A model generated the notes under the pieces. That model was not told the DNA's origin and ran no database searches. It saw only the letters and a program-made list of their open reading frames with translations. 64,000 bases of DNA from Diploptera punctata (Eukaryota > Arthropoda > Insecta > Blattodea > Blaberidae): the NCBI GenBank assembly GCA_030220185.1, contig JASPKZ010008350.1:1460501-1524500 (forward strand), written 5' to 3'. The position numbers and the translations under genes are program-made. Below are positions 42,863-54,074 of this stretch, in pieces. Positions within the stretch are counted from its first letter, which is position 1; each line of letters begins with the position of its first letter.

Positions 42863-43265
42863 AGGAAGTGAGAGCCCTGGTAAACTAAAAAGCTTACTTT
42901 GGAATCTGCGCTGGTCGCAGGCTTCTCGACGGCCTCACAACGGCGGCACGGCAGGTCGCATTCTCGGTTGGCGGACATGGGGATGGTCAGTGGCGTTGCG
43001 AAACATGAAAAGTGCTTAGCAGTCTTCCCGGCTAAGTTCGATGGACTCATAGACCAATTGTGGGATCGCCAGGAATTGAGAGCCCTGGTATAGCCTACTA
43101 TAAAAAAACTCGCTATGGAGTCTGTGCTTCTGGCAAGCTCTTTGATGGTCTCACAACGGCGAAACGTCGCGTCCCCAGTTGGTGGACAGAGGAGAAGGGC
43201 GGTGGATTTGCAGTCCTCCCGCCTAAGTACGATGGACCCGCAGACCAACTGTAAGGTCGCCAGGA
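42863..43265. repeat. GC-rich diverged tandem repeat, two units of about 200 bp
   Basis: Shared blocks in order: GAGAGCCCTGGTA (42870, 43078), GGAATCTGCGCT/GGAGTCTGTGCT, GGCCTCACAACGGCG/GGTCTCACAACGGCG, GTTGGCGGACA/GTTGGTGGACA, CTAAGTTCGATGGACTC/CTAAGTACGATGGACCC and TCGCCAGGA (43066, 43257). The period falls from 208 to 191. Long frames exist on both strands across it (42820-43248 minus, 142 codons). No known protein is recognised, and dual-strand openness fits GC-rich repeats better than a gene. Confidence 0.8.
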
Positions 43266-43434
43266 GGAGAGCGTACTATTAGCTCACCTTATAACCGAAC
43301 TAAAAGCTGGAATAGGAACTTTGATGGTGACTTTAAAGTAGAACAGCAGTTTTTTTGGTTTATGGGAAAACTGTCTGAGTCAACTCAAGTGATTGTGTAG
43401 GGTCGAGGCTGTCTGTAATTGTCAAACTCCCCAT

Positions 43435-44235
43435 GACCAAAAATTTATTACTCCGAGATTTTAATGCTAAAATTTATCGGGAATAAATTTACAGAAATAT
43501 TTCAGGTAAATAAAGTTTATAGAATTATGCAATGATAACGGATGGAGATTGATAAACTTCGGCACCACAGAAAATCTAAGCATATTGAATACTTTCTATT
43601 CAAGCAAGAATATACACATAGGAACGTGGACATCATTGACGGTATCGCTTTAACCAGCAGTATTTGTATTAACACAGACTAGTCACATGTTCACAATTTT
43701 AAATGTTCACACTTGAAAATAGAAGACAGTGATTCACACTACAAGTCAGTGAGAGTAAGAAGCAAGCAATGAATATTCCACACAAACAGAATTACGATGA
43801 GAATAGAATAGAGGGGGAAAAAACAGATAATTTTAAAGAGAAATAAAATAAATTAAACTTTAAAAAGTAATAAGAGAAGAATTACAATGTAGAGAAGATG
43901 AGAAAACTGCGACAATCCAAGAAAACTGGAAAACTATAAATGAAAAATCATCAGAACAACATAAAATATTTTGGGCAAGAAAGAGAAAGAAGGAATAAAC
44001 AAGGGTTTGATTAAAAATGTAAGAAAGTATTAAAAAAGAAGATATTAGTTAAGAGTCAAAATATTCAACTGATTTGTTGGCCTAATATGGAGGAATATAA
44101 TATAACCAGAAAAGAAGAAAAAAAATATATGCCGAAGAAAGAAAATAGAACAAGAGAAATATCAATTGGAGAAATACGAACATCTATGATTAAAGGGAAA
44201 TTAGGAGGTTGTATTAAATTGTAAAACAAAAGAGG
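43435..44235 (+). pseudogene. non-LTR retrotransposon endonuclease domain and linker
   Basis: The plus strand, read across frames, shows LLLRDFNAKI (the GDFNA box of the APE-type endonuclease), LINFGTTENLSILNTFYSSK followed by NIHIGTWTS, a degraded DHV.I segment, SDSHYKSVRVRSKQ (the SDHY-type catalytic histidine region) and a Lys/Glu-rich linker. In the family this nuclease nicks target DNA to prime reverse transcription. The NTFY.SKNIH.GTW pattern is the one I associate with RTE-like family-F elements, so this may be the 5' half of that family. Numerous stops and frame changes make it dead, and no RT follows. The linker at 44087-44235 (EISIGEIRTSMIKGK) peters out. Confidence 0.7.
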
Positions 44236-44436
44236 GAAGGATTTCAATCTAGGAATGAGTTTTTTAGGGATAGGGAAGACATTTAAGAAATCCATGTCAT
44301 AAAGAGAAGGGCAGAATAGGCCTATCTGAAGACATGTGCATTAGAGTATGGATAATAAAGGAATAGAGTAATTCTCAACATTTTTAAAGTTATTCTCTTA
44401 TTTTAGGGAATTATAGGTCTAATTAGATGTAGAAAT

Positions 44437-44869
44437 GTTCCGCGCCGTAGTCGAGTGGTTAAGGCAAGAAGCCTTGGCGCAAAGCTACAGGACTTCGCTG
44501 GTTCGAGTCCCATGGGGGAAGAATTTTTCTCATGGAGTTTCAGTCAGTATGGGACGGTGCCCACCCAGCATCGTGAGATATTTGGGTAGCTACAATAAGT
44601 AGCGGCTCATGGAATTTCGACCAGTATGGGACCGGTGCCCATCCAGCAATGTGAGACATTTGGGTAGCTACAATAAGTAGCGGCTCCAGGTTCAGAAGAC
44701 CAGCTATAACTGCTGGGAGACCCGACATGCTGACAACATACCACCTCTAAACTGACTAGATGGTCGGCTAGATGTGATTAACACATGCGGATATGAGGTC
44801 AGCAGCCGGCTGATAGGCCAAGGGTCTTTCTAGGCCTGTCGCGCTAGGAGTTTTTTTTTTTTTTTTTTG
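44437..44869 (+). mobile_element. tRNA-derived SINE, family A, with internal duplication and 12-bp target duplication
   Basis: A complete head (CGCGCCGTAGTCGAGTGG, B-box GGTTCGAGTCCC) and the subfamily-1 3' end plus a 20-base oligo-T. A segment of about 90 bp (CATGGAATTTCGACCAGTATG to CAATAAGTAGCGGCTC) is repeated in tandem inside the body. The target duplication AGATGTAGAAAT is perfect at 44425-44436 and 44870-44881. Confidence 0.93.
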
Positions 44870-44920
44870 AGATGTAGAAATAATGAGAAACGATTTAAAT
44901 ATACAGTAAAATTTTGCGTT

Positions 44921-45005
44921 GCCAATCAGAGAGGTGGACTATAATCCAAGTAGTGTAGTGAACATTAGGTCAAAATTTCGATCATTATAGTTGGTTTTCT
45001 TAGCA
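44921..45005 (-). mobile_element. SINE family A, internal fragment
   Basis: CAATCAGAGAGGTGGACTAT, then GTAGTGTAGTGAACAT and ATTATAGTTGGTTTTCTTAG align with the inverse of the family-A 3' half. Confidence 0.5.
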
Positions 45006-47770
45006 CGAAAAAAAAATTATTTATTTAAATGCAGTAGCTTTTGAAATTTTTCATTAGTCAATAATGACTGAGGAAAACTAACAATAACAAACAATAACAA
45101 GAAAGACATGAAAAACATAGGTACATATATAAGACAATAAATATTATACAAGTATAAAATTTAATACATAGGCTATGCCAGGAAATGCACCTCAAAAGAT
45201 CTTAGGATACGATTTAACATAATTTATAAAAGTCGTTACTTTTATTTTTTTAAATATAGTATTTATTTGCTTTCAAAGTGCATTTCAAACAATCCAATTT
45301 TGGTCCCTAATAAGAGGCACTGACATTTTTCACACATTTAATTTGCAGTTTATATTAGTGATTAGTTGTAAGTATAAATGAGAAGGAGAAAAAAATCTAA
45401 ATTTAGGAATGTACATGCGCAAGGGGACGGAATGGAATATAGGAGCCAATTCATGTCGTTGATTACGATTACAAAAAGCCTGATAAGTTTACATAGATAG
45501 TTTGAAACTTTGTTCAGAGTAATATTTAAGATTTAACCACTTCAGACTTTGTTCTGATACGAGAATATTTACTGTACGTAGGGTCTTGATACATTTTTAT
45601 TTTATTTTTGTACTGGCAAGTGCATGTCATTACGTTTATCTACATGAGCATAAAATGGAGAGACTTATGTTGTCGCACGCACAATCTGCATTGTCTGAGC
45701 AGTTAATTTCTACGCTCGCATTTTAAACATCATAAAATTCATATTTTATTGTTATATTGTGCCAGACTCCTGACATTTTTCATTTTCTTTGATACTTGGA
45801 TTCTTTATAAAAAACCAATAGATTTATTAGGTCTGTAAGATACTATAAATTAAATGTTAAATACGTTTATTGCTATTATGAATATGAAATAACATTACAA
45901 AATTTGAGAGTCTCACCCTTAAAAGTCAGTAGGCCCTATACGTTAAATGGAGCGCGCTGATGCATAGACAAAGGTGTGCGAGACAAGGAACAGATGTGTC
46001 AAAACTCTTAAAACTCCTCAAACTTGAGTGAAAAAACGTAAAATGTCCGATACATTTGTTATTTTCATACAAGTTCACCTTATGCCCTACTGATCGAATG
46101 ACAATACAAGTATTTAGGCCTATGAATTAAACGCCAAAAAGCTCAGAGCGAGATTTAAATGCACACATCATAATACAAGGGAAAATATAAATTATAATTA
46201 ATTATGATATATGCTAATTAAGTTATAATAAATTTAATTTATAATATAGATCTATATCAAGAAATATCCTACATAAACAACTATAGAAATTATAATCACT
46301 TTAACATATAATTTATTTTAATTTTTTAAGAATATAATATTATAAGAAGTTATATTTAATTAAATATGTAATAATTTTTATAATATTAACATTTTTTAAC
46401 GAATGCAATACTATTAAAGCTTTTATAATATTAAAATAGTTCACGAATGTTCAATACTAGGCCTATATTCCGTTCTTTACTGTGCAGTTTGCCAATACTA
46501 CGTCGCTTAGCTTCTATATTCATAATTAATATAATACAATAATAATAAATATGAAATTAAACAATTTTATGAAAAACACATGAACCAAAGACAATTGAGA
46601 GACACTCAGAGTTGAACTTCACTCAACAATTATCACACACTGAGCTCTAAGTCTGAGGAAGTGCAGAGTCAAACTGCGGTCGGAAATGAAAAGGGGTACC
46701 TAAGTAAACAAACTTTAAACTGCGATAACGTATGAATGCGCAAAGATACCGAGGTCTGGTTTGTTTTAAAAACTATTTGAGACATTTATAAACACATCTT
46801 CACGCTTTGTCATCAACATACAGTCAATAACAAAAACGTTTCTCGCTACGTAACTTTTTTGTGTTACCATCCGATAATTTTTAACAAGTATTTAACAAAA
46901 AATAAATAGCTCCCTTCTTATGTAAAAATTATTGTCCAGGGAAAGACAGTGTAATCCATAAACATCAGGCAACCCACAAAAAAATCTTAATCTATCATTA
47001 TCACTAGTTTTCTACCAATCGTGTGACAAGTTTTATCTGCAAAAATATAGATTCGCGCCAAAATAATGTATTTGTCAAAACTATTCATTATATTAATTAC
47101 TTAAGACTTCAAAATTTATACATTCAGAAAGAGCGGAAAATTCTGTATACGACCATATCATCATTTTATTAAATCCATCACTTTGCAATTTTTTAAATTA
47201 GCAACATCGCGGGAGTAGAAAAGGATGGAGCTAATAGCAGGATATAGGAATGCGAGTGAGAGTGGTACATAGGCCTATTACATCTAATTCCGTATTGCCT
47301 TTTAAGGTTGAGACGCTCTATAGGGGATTCTGAAACATATAGAGTTGACAAAGCAGAAAAATCGAATACTGCAACCTAAATGCATTGCAGGTCTAATATT
47401 GGAATAACTAAAAATTACTTATAGCCTATTTTAAATAGACCTAACATGTGCAGTTATCTGATTCCATGAATGAAGTTTCTACGAGACAAAGAACACTCGT
47501 ATTATTTTTATTAAAATACTAAAATATTTCTAATATAAAAATGAAACGAATATTTACATATTTCCGACATGTGCAGATAAAATAAAAATGTAGCAGTTGT
47601 TTATTTATAAAGATCTAATCTAGAACGCTATCTAAATTAGGTTCGAGATTTCTGGTAGGCCTATATTATTTTCAAAAAGATGTTCTGCAAGTGTACAGCT
47701 ATACAATATACTTTATTACAATACAGCTCTAATTATTATTATTTCATTTATCCATAAATAAATTTTTCAT
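45006..47770. other. unassigned AT-rich stretch dense in TAGGCCTA
   Basis: No coding frame or repeat family was recognised. It contains TAGGCCTA at 46115, 46459, 47270 and 47656, TAGGCTA/TAGCCTA at 45169 and 47422, and TAGGCCCTA at 45930. Confidence 0.6.
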
Positions 47771-48430
47771 AAGTAATGTCACGAGTGATTTCCAAAATTA
47801 TCGATAAATTCATGACTCACGAAGTGAGGAGTGAATTTATCAAGAGAATTTGGAAATCAAGAGTGGTATTTGTTAGGACTATTTAACGAATAAAATTAAG
47901 CTCTTTACTCACAAATCAATATTTAAATACAGTTATTTTAAAATATTTATATAGGCCTATTTAATGTAAACGGCGATGCTAGAAAACAAATGAGAAACGT
48001 TATGTTTAATTTGTTCATCACTGCAACCAGATCATATGTATTGCCAAACATAATCGTAATATAGTAAGAATGCATCCTAGTGGAGAAAAAATGAAACACA
48101 TCATTACAGGTTATTAATTAATTTCTGATGTCCTATGATGTAAATATGTCAATTATATTTTCTGCAACGTTAATTCTTGAAAAATAATACGTGTAAGAAA
48201 GTGCAAACAGTGGTTTATTATTTTAATGGTATAACTAATTGCTACGAATGTTTTTATATTATATCTCGCAAGCAGAATCTGGTTACATTCGAGCACTATA
48301 AATACGATCTGGGAGCCAATTGATGAAATGAAAGCGATAAAATGAAAGTGATAAAATCGAGGTGAAAAACAACTGTGATTGGTTATAAATAAAAATTTAT
48401 TGAAATGCCATTTGGGGCATGAGTTAAATA
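47770..48430 (-). repeat. repeat family E, long copy 4, with a TAGGCCTA insertion
   Basis: Minus-strand copy. The hairpin end is at 47775-47870, and the opposite terminus is CATTTGGGGCATGAGTTAAATA at 48411-48432. It carries TAGGCCTA at 47952-47959, where the three comparable copies read TATATTTAATG or the like without it. The middle (48150-48330) differs from the other long copies. Confidence 0.82.
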
Positions 48431-48432
48431 TT

Positions 48433-49130
48433 CTAACTAAATGCACATAAACTTACATTAAATAAATTCACATTTTCACTAAAACACTTTATGAATAGAA
48501 GTACAGTATGCATACAGTAGATTAAATCAATAAAGTAACAACATAATGACTGAATTTAAAATGGCCTATATTTAGCTATGGAGAGTGAATGGAATATAGG
48601 CCTACATTCAAATATTGTTTATGGGAATATATAGTTAACAAAACCCAAACTATAAGACAGAGGGATTTTGCTGTAGTCCGTAAACATTGAAAACAAAAAT
48701 TCAATTGAACATCATCTACGAGTCGCTCCTTTATTACAAATTATAGTATTTCGGAATCTGTCTAGAGGCCTATATATCCATGACATATATTTATAATAAT
48801 TTCTGTCAGTATGTAAACAGTCAAAGCACTGGAAAGGTGACGACTAGACCTTGACCTTTAGGTTTTATGTACATCTATTTTGAAGGTTAAATAAAAAACC
48901 AATTATATAAGTCTAAGTTTAATGAAAAGGTTTTATAACCTGTCTAAAATATATATTTTATTCTTAGTACCTATTTTGTGATTTTGAACCTGAAATTGCC
49001 CTTTTAAGAAATACATTTACATAATTAGTCAATTTCTGTGATTCACAGCATTTAAATATGTAAAAACGTGACAGTTTTGCTTCGTGATTAATAAATATAT
49101 TTATTATAGTTATATTATATATAACTATCC
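48433..49130. other. unassigned AT-rich stretch
   Basis: TAGGCCTA at 48597. Nothing else was recognised. Confidence 0.5.
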
Positions 49131-49250
49131 TCATTAGAGGATTGCCTCAAGGACAAAGTGATACAGACAATTCATTTTTGGAATTGATGAAATACATTTT
49201 GTAAATACATTAAAACATTTCAAATTGTAGGCCTAATTGAAGTATACATA

Positions 49251-49840
49251 CTATAAAGTAGACATTTTGTAAATATGGTTTCTTAAAATTGAAATTGATC
49301 CTCTAATGGCAGCGATGGCAATTTTAGAAATATATACCCTGTCCAAATCTAAGGAATTCCAAAATTTAGCTAAGAATCCTGGTATAGTACCTCTTGCCCC
49401 GATCATCAATCCTGTGACAGTTATACTATCTAGTCGGTATTTGTTTTTGTAATAGTCAATTGTTGGCTCATATATGGCTTTCTTTTCACAGTCAACTACC
49501 TCAGGTTGGCCACTATGAGTCTCAAAACGAATTGTGGGATCTAATATCATACCAACTTTAGAAGATGGTCTAAATGCAATAATATAGGCTATATTCGTCT
49601 GTTACTCCCATTAGTGGCCACATCATGAACTTCCTCATAAACTGTGTATCCAAAATCTCGCAAGGCTTCTGCCATCATATGTCGAATAGTGTGGTGCCGA
49701 ATGTTTCTCAGTGATTCTCCAAACGGACAGGCCCGAAGGACGTGTGCAAGGGTTTCGTGCCCTCTGCGACAACGTCTACAGAGGGTATCGTCCTTAGACC
49801 TGCCCGGCAAAGAACGCACCGCCGATACATTGGCTTGCAT
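49251..49840 (-). pseudogene. R2/NeSL-like LINE C-terminus: CCHC and restriction-like endonuclease
   Basis: The first minus-strand frame (49589-49840) reads SAVRSLPGRSKDDTLCRRCR, then RGHETLAHVLRACPFGESLR with a C21-C24-H33-C38 zinc cluster, RHHTIRHMMAEALRDFGYTV and NGSNRRI. The second (49251-49550) reads MILDPTIRFETHSGQPEVVD, then CEKKAIYEPTIDYYKNKYRL and ITVTGLMIGARGTIPGFLAK. A CCHC cluster followed by a PD-(D/E)xK-type nuclease (acidic residue in LDP, lysine in EKK) is the C-terminal layout of non-LTR elements with a restriction-like endonuclease. A TAGCCTA-type insertion at 49585-49591 breaks the frame between NRRI and IIAF. Removing five bases joins the two. The RT domain is missing. Confidence 0.72.
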
Positions 49841-49869
49841 TTTTAGTTTTAAAATTCTTACACATACAT

Positions 49870-50590
49870 TTTGCTGTTAATGATAGAAATATGATAGGCT
49901 ATGGTATTACAAACTTTTAAAAGCCTTCAGTAGTATTTTAAAAGCTTTTTACAGTTTGCTATTTTAGGTGCTTAAATATATACATTTCATAGACTAAAAT
50001 TAGAAGTCTTCGATAACTTAATATAAAATATAGTTTTGGAATAAAAGGAGCTTTACATGTATTTGTGCACAAAGTCTGTATTCGCGCTGTAGAAGAATTA
50101 ACTTCAGGCGTTTTACGCTGTATAATACAACTTTTTTTTTCGAATTATTTGCAAACATCGATGCCATTTTGTACATTATTCATTATTCCTTTAGAGAAAG
50201 CCTAAAATCCATAATTATTTTTATCCAACATTAATTTACACAACATTGAATCAATTCAAATTTTTCATGAAAATCGGCAGTTATTAATTGGACATAATTT
50301 TTTTAGTGAAACATTTTCTTGGGATTGAAACGTTACATTCAATAACATGAATTTTGTGTAATCATACCACTGATGATCACAGATAACACTCTGCACAATC
50401 ATGAAGGAACTAAATCTTTTTGTCATCAATTATTGAATAACAATATAATTGATTATATCGTTAGATAAACAATATATTTATTTACATAATAATTAGTGAT
50501 GAATGTATGAAAGAATAAATTATAATTTCTTATCAGTTAACAATGTTTTGCCATCTATTATTTCATATAATCTTTTTTAAATTGATGTAC
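49870..50590. other. unassigned AT-rich stretch
   Basis: TAGGCTA at 49895. Nothing else was recognised. Confidence 0.5.
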
Positions 50591-50599
50591 TCCTATTTC

Positions 50600-51060
50600 T
50601 TTTTTTGTTCGTTTGATTGTATTTATTAGGAGTACCCCATAATGTAGTGTTCTCCTTCAACCCAAAGTGATTTGTCGCCAGAGGTTCCTGTCTAAGGCAT
50701 CGTCTTCCCTTAAATCTCTAGCTTCCATACTTCTACTCACTCCATCCATCCAACGTTCTCTAGGTCTGGCAATCAAGGATCTTCTTTGGTATTCTATTTT
50801 ATTCCATTCGTATAAGGTTTTTCTTCTATTTTTCTATTTTTTTTTCAACTTGCATAATTTCCCTTATTGTGCTGTTTCTACTTTATGCCTTCTTGAAATT
50901 TTTGTTGAACGCCTCCAAAAACCCCATTTCTACTGCTAACAGCTTTGTTGGCTTCATTTCTAGTTACTGTCCAGGTTTCGGATCCATCTAATTAAATGCT
51001 TTGTAACAGAAATTAAAACATTGCTTTCTTCGTTCTGTACCTATATTATATTTTTATTAC
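50600..51060 (-). pseudogene. possible RTE-like LINE C-terminal relic
   Basis: Pieced together from the minus strand: LDGSETWTVTRNEANKAVSS, then a low-complexity stretch, NRIPKKILDCQT, TLDGWSE and RCLRQEPLATNHFGLKENTT. YGSETW..TRNE is the hallmark after the RT core of RTE-like elements. The rest is heavily mutated, with several stops. Another diverged lineage, not assignable to F, G or H. Confidence 0.5.
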
Positions 51061-51319
51061 AAAGCACTGAGTTCAACATGTCAATGATTCTTCTTCTATT
51101 GTTTTCGTTTGATAATGAATTAATAAGAATGAAAGATAATATAAATAGTTATAAGAAATCTAACCTGATTTAAGGCAATAACACCAAACATTTATACTTT
51201 TGCGAATGTAGTTGTCTTCAATTGTACTTTCTTGTGAATATTTTTAAATTGTACTCTATTCGATTGTATTTCAGTTAGATTATAAAACAATATTATGCAA
51301 ATAAAAATTTAATCGAACC

Positions 51320-51425
51320 ATTTTGGTCTGGTTTGAAACCAGGATCTTCGAGTCATTTGAAGAATCAGTTGTTAAAATCTATCCAGCTGGGTTTAACACG
51401 AATGTCTTGTGAAGTCAAGCACAAT
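51320..51425 (-). mobile_element. tRNA-like segment
   Basis: On the minus strand ACCCAGCTGGATAG (A-box-like) and GATCCTGGTTTCAAACCAG (B-box-like) lie at about tRNA distance. It is possibly a SINE head. No tail family was identified. Confidence 0.35.
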
Positions 51426-51785
51426 ATAGGCCTATATCTCAGTGACTAAGTATACATGCACTGCGCATAACTAAACACATTATGTAGATTTGTATTATGC
51501 CATTATAATGCAACTCATGACGGTTTCTGATCCTCCAATCTTGAAAAGTAAAAATGTACAGTATATTTTTTACTAACTACGAGATGATAAATGTCAGACC
51601 GGCTATTGTTGCTAAGTTTACTATTTTTATTTAATTCTTATGGATAAGCATTTTAACGTTCTAAACATATCGCACCTTTGTTATAGAGCCTACATAGGGG
51701 GCACTTTTATTAATTTATTTGTCATGTGTTTTGTGTAGAACATGGATTATTTTTAATGTTATTACAGTTTATTGATTATGACTAA

Positions 51786-51945
51786 ATGGGTCCCGGTAAT
51801 AAAATTTCAATCCAAATTTTGCCTCGATGACCAAGGAAATCTAGGGGGGAAAATCTCAGTCAGCTTGGTCGGTAAGGGTCTTTGAACTCGGGACCTCCAG
51901 AATATGAGCCTCAAACGCAACCAGCTGGGCCAACTCTTTCTCGGA
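51786..51945 (-). mobile_element. tRNA-derived SINE, family J
   Basis: The minus-strand head has GAGTTGGCCCAGCTGGTTGC (A-box) and GGTCCCGAGTTCAAAGACCC (B-box), followed by a body with GACTGAGATTTTCCCCCC and the end TTATTACCGGGACCCATTTAG. Single copy in the window. Confidence 0.65.
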
Positions 51946-51949
51946 TAGT

Positions 51950-52590
51950 AGACATTATTAAAGCTAACAAGTTATAAGATAAATGCTCAAATTTAAGTGC
52001 TACGAATACAAACAAAGAGAAAAGATGGAGAACATGACCACCTGGTCTAAAGTAGCATATATTAAGCTACTCTGATAGAAATATTAACAAGTAGAAGTCG
52101 TGAAGAACAGAACGAGGTAATTAATTCTAACAAAACACATTGGGAACGTAATATGCGGGCTCCAAGACAAGTAGAGTGGTAAATCCAGTTTCTGAAGGAC
52201 TATAAAACCATACATTATAGTTATTACTTCGGAGAAGTAATTTATTTCGTTGTTTCCTGGAGATTGTAGCCGAGAAACATGCATTAATACAGCTGATTAT
52301 GATAACATAAACTCATGAGAGTTATGCGTCAGTTCCACCGCCTTGTTGACAGCTTCAGGATTTACGTTCCCTTACGGGTTAATCAGATTTGCATTAACCT
52401 CTTGCCTCAGACGTTCAAACCAAACATAGGCCTACATGACACTAGACCCCAAGTCGTGTGGTTAACATATATTTACAGATTTTGTACTAAACTAAGCCTA
52501 TAATTTGAAATGTAATTCATTACTACAGAAGTAAAATTCAGAAACTAATTTCCTTAAATTTAAGCCTACATAACATTTTAACATCCATTA
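51950..52590. other. unassigned stretch
   Basis: TAGGCCTA at 52427 and 52589. Nothing else was recognised. Confidence 0.5.
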
Positions 52591-52596
52591 GGCCTA

Positions 52597-52954
52597 TCAT
52601 TTAGACGGAAGGACGGCGTTTCGAGTCCCGATGAGATCAGGATTTTTAAACTGGCCTAAACCTTGGCGGTATCATTGGACATGGAATCGACTAAGCCTCT
52701 AACAGAAATTAGTAACACGCGCTTATTCTGGGGATAAAGGTGGCCGTCATGCAGGGCTGACAATGATCCTGACATCTTATGCCGATTATCAAGAAAAGTA
52801 GGAGCCTTAATTCCATACTACATCAAGGGTCTCCTATGGCCTTAACTGGAATCACCTTTTTTTATTTAGGACGCCTGACATCTTGTGCCGATTATCTAGA
52901 AAAGTAGGAGCCTTAATCTCATACTACACCAAGAGTCTCCTATGGCCTTAAGTG
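52597..52954 (+). mobile_element. SINE family D, copy 3, with duplicated 3' part
   Basis: TTTCGAGTCCCGATGAGATC is the T-arm region. The body has GGTGGCCGTCATGCAGGGC. The last 75 bases (CCTGACATCTTATGCCGATT to CTCCTATGGCCTTAA) occur at 52768 and again at 52874, a period of 106 bases. The second unit is cut by the TIR element at 52955. Its remainder, GTGGAATGACCCTTTTTTTA, follows at 54021. Confidence 0.75.
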
Positions 52955-54015
52955 AATCTAATTTCGAAAAAGGGATCATCTACGATTTTTTGTGAAATTC
53001 ACTTTTTTCGTTATTCCATGTTTACATACGTCCTTACATCGATTCCGCGTGAGAAATGATCAACTACACAATTCTTTTACCACTTTCTGACTTTACCTTT
53101 CATGTAGTAATTTCGAAAAAGGATCAACTCGTCGAGTTGTTCCCTTTCCGAACGGACTGACACACGAATGTGATCTTGACTTCAGCTGCATATCTATCCT
53201 CTTGCAGTCTTTCTGTGTTATCAGAGTAAACAATATTAAAACCATGCTACAATCGTTATTTATGTATTATTTATTTAATGGAAGGCACTCCGTATACAGG
53301 ATATGGGTAAAGGTGTTCCAAAAGAACAAAAACATTATTTTGCAATAAATACATTTTACGAATTTTAGTGTAATAGTGACAAGCCTAGAACCGTAATCGG
53401 CCGGAAATTCATTGACACCATTTTCGGAGAACAAGAGTTCAACTTGCTCAAACCAAAGCCCCCAGAAATACTGCAAATACCAGATGTGAAAACACACCCT
53501 GCCAACATCAGCAAAGTACCAATCAATCACAAAAAAATGGATGTAAAGAAACTTCATCGTTACATTCCTGATATCCATCGACATTTTTATGATGCTTTAT
53601 TCAAATGGCCTACAACTACAGGTGAAGTAGAAGAGAACGCCGAAGATGTTCAATGATGAAATTTTTCGGATGTACTTTTTTTATAGTCACTTCCAAATGA
53701 TGAAATGTAATAAAATGTATACAGTATTATTCCATGTATGTAGTTATTTCGCAATAATAATTTTTTTCAAAGAAATGTGTTTAATTTTGTAAACGTTTCT
53801 TGGTTCATTTCGAAAAGGGATTATCTCCGGAAAATTGTAATTAGTTTTTTGGGAAAACCATAATCAAGAAAGTCATGTAAATCGGTAAGTGAACGTAAAT
53901 GGGCATGAAAATTATTCAGTAGAAATTTCAGATTCATAGCTTTATCCTGGACAAACTGAATCAGTTTTTTCCCTCTCCTGTAAAGCTGTAGATGATCCCT
54001 TTTCGAAATGACTCA
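52955..54015. mobile_element. DNA element with inverted ends around an unrecognised ORF
   Basis: ATTTCGAAAAAGGGATCATC (52961-52980, plus TAC) is inverted at 53988-54009. The flanks CTTAAGTG (52947-52954) and TTCAAGTG (54016-54023) look like an imperfect 8-bp target duplication inside SINE D. Further copies of the end motif occur inside at 53107-53152 (itself palindromic) and 53806-53830. The superfamily is unknown. Confidence 0.7.
53405..53656 (+). CDS. ORF fragment inside TIR element, unknown protein
   Basis: An open frame runs from about 53405 to the stop at 53654-53656 and reads KFIDTIFGEQEFNLLKPKPP, then EILQIPDVKTHPANISKVPI, NHKKMDVKKLHRYIPDIHRH and FYDALFKWPTTTGEVEENAE. There is no ATG at the beginning, so it is the C-terminal end of something longer whose 5' part is missing or in another frame. 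The pattern K..DL..L..YIP..YH.FY..L recalls the C-terminal tail of repeated, transposon-borne proteins in insects, but I cannot name one. It lies between the inverted ends at 52961 and 54009 and is the only credible frame there, so it is probably a relic of this element's own or a captured gene. No catalytic motif is visible. Confidence 0.5.
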   Translation, partial: KFIDTIFGEQEFNLLKPKPPEILQIPDVKTHPANISKVPINHKKMDVKKLHRYIPDIHRHFYDALFKWPTTTGEVEENAEDVQ

Positions 54016-54074
54016 TTCAAGTGGAATGACCCTTTTTTTATTTATGTAAGTAGAATAAAAGTCTTCAGAAAACA

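Noticed and set aside
42820..43254. 142-codon minus-strand gene
   Set aside because: Both strands are open over a tandem repeat, there is no start context, and no domain is recognised. It is kept as a repeat with an open question.
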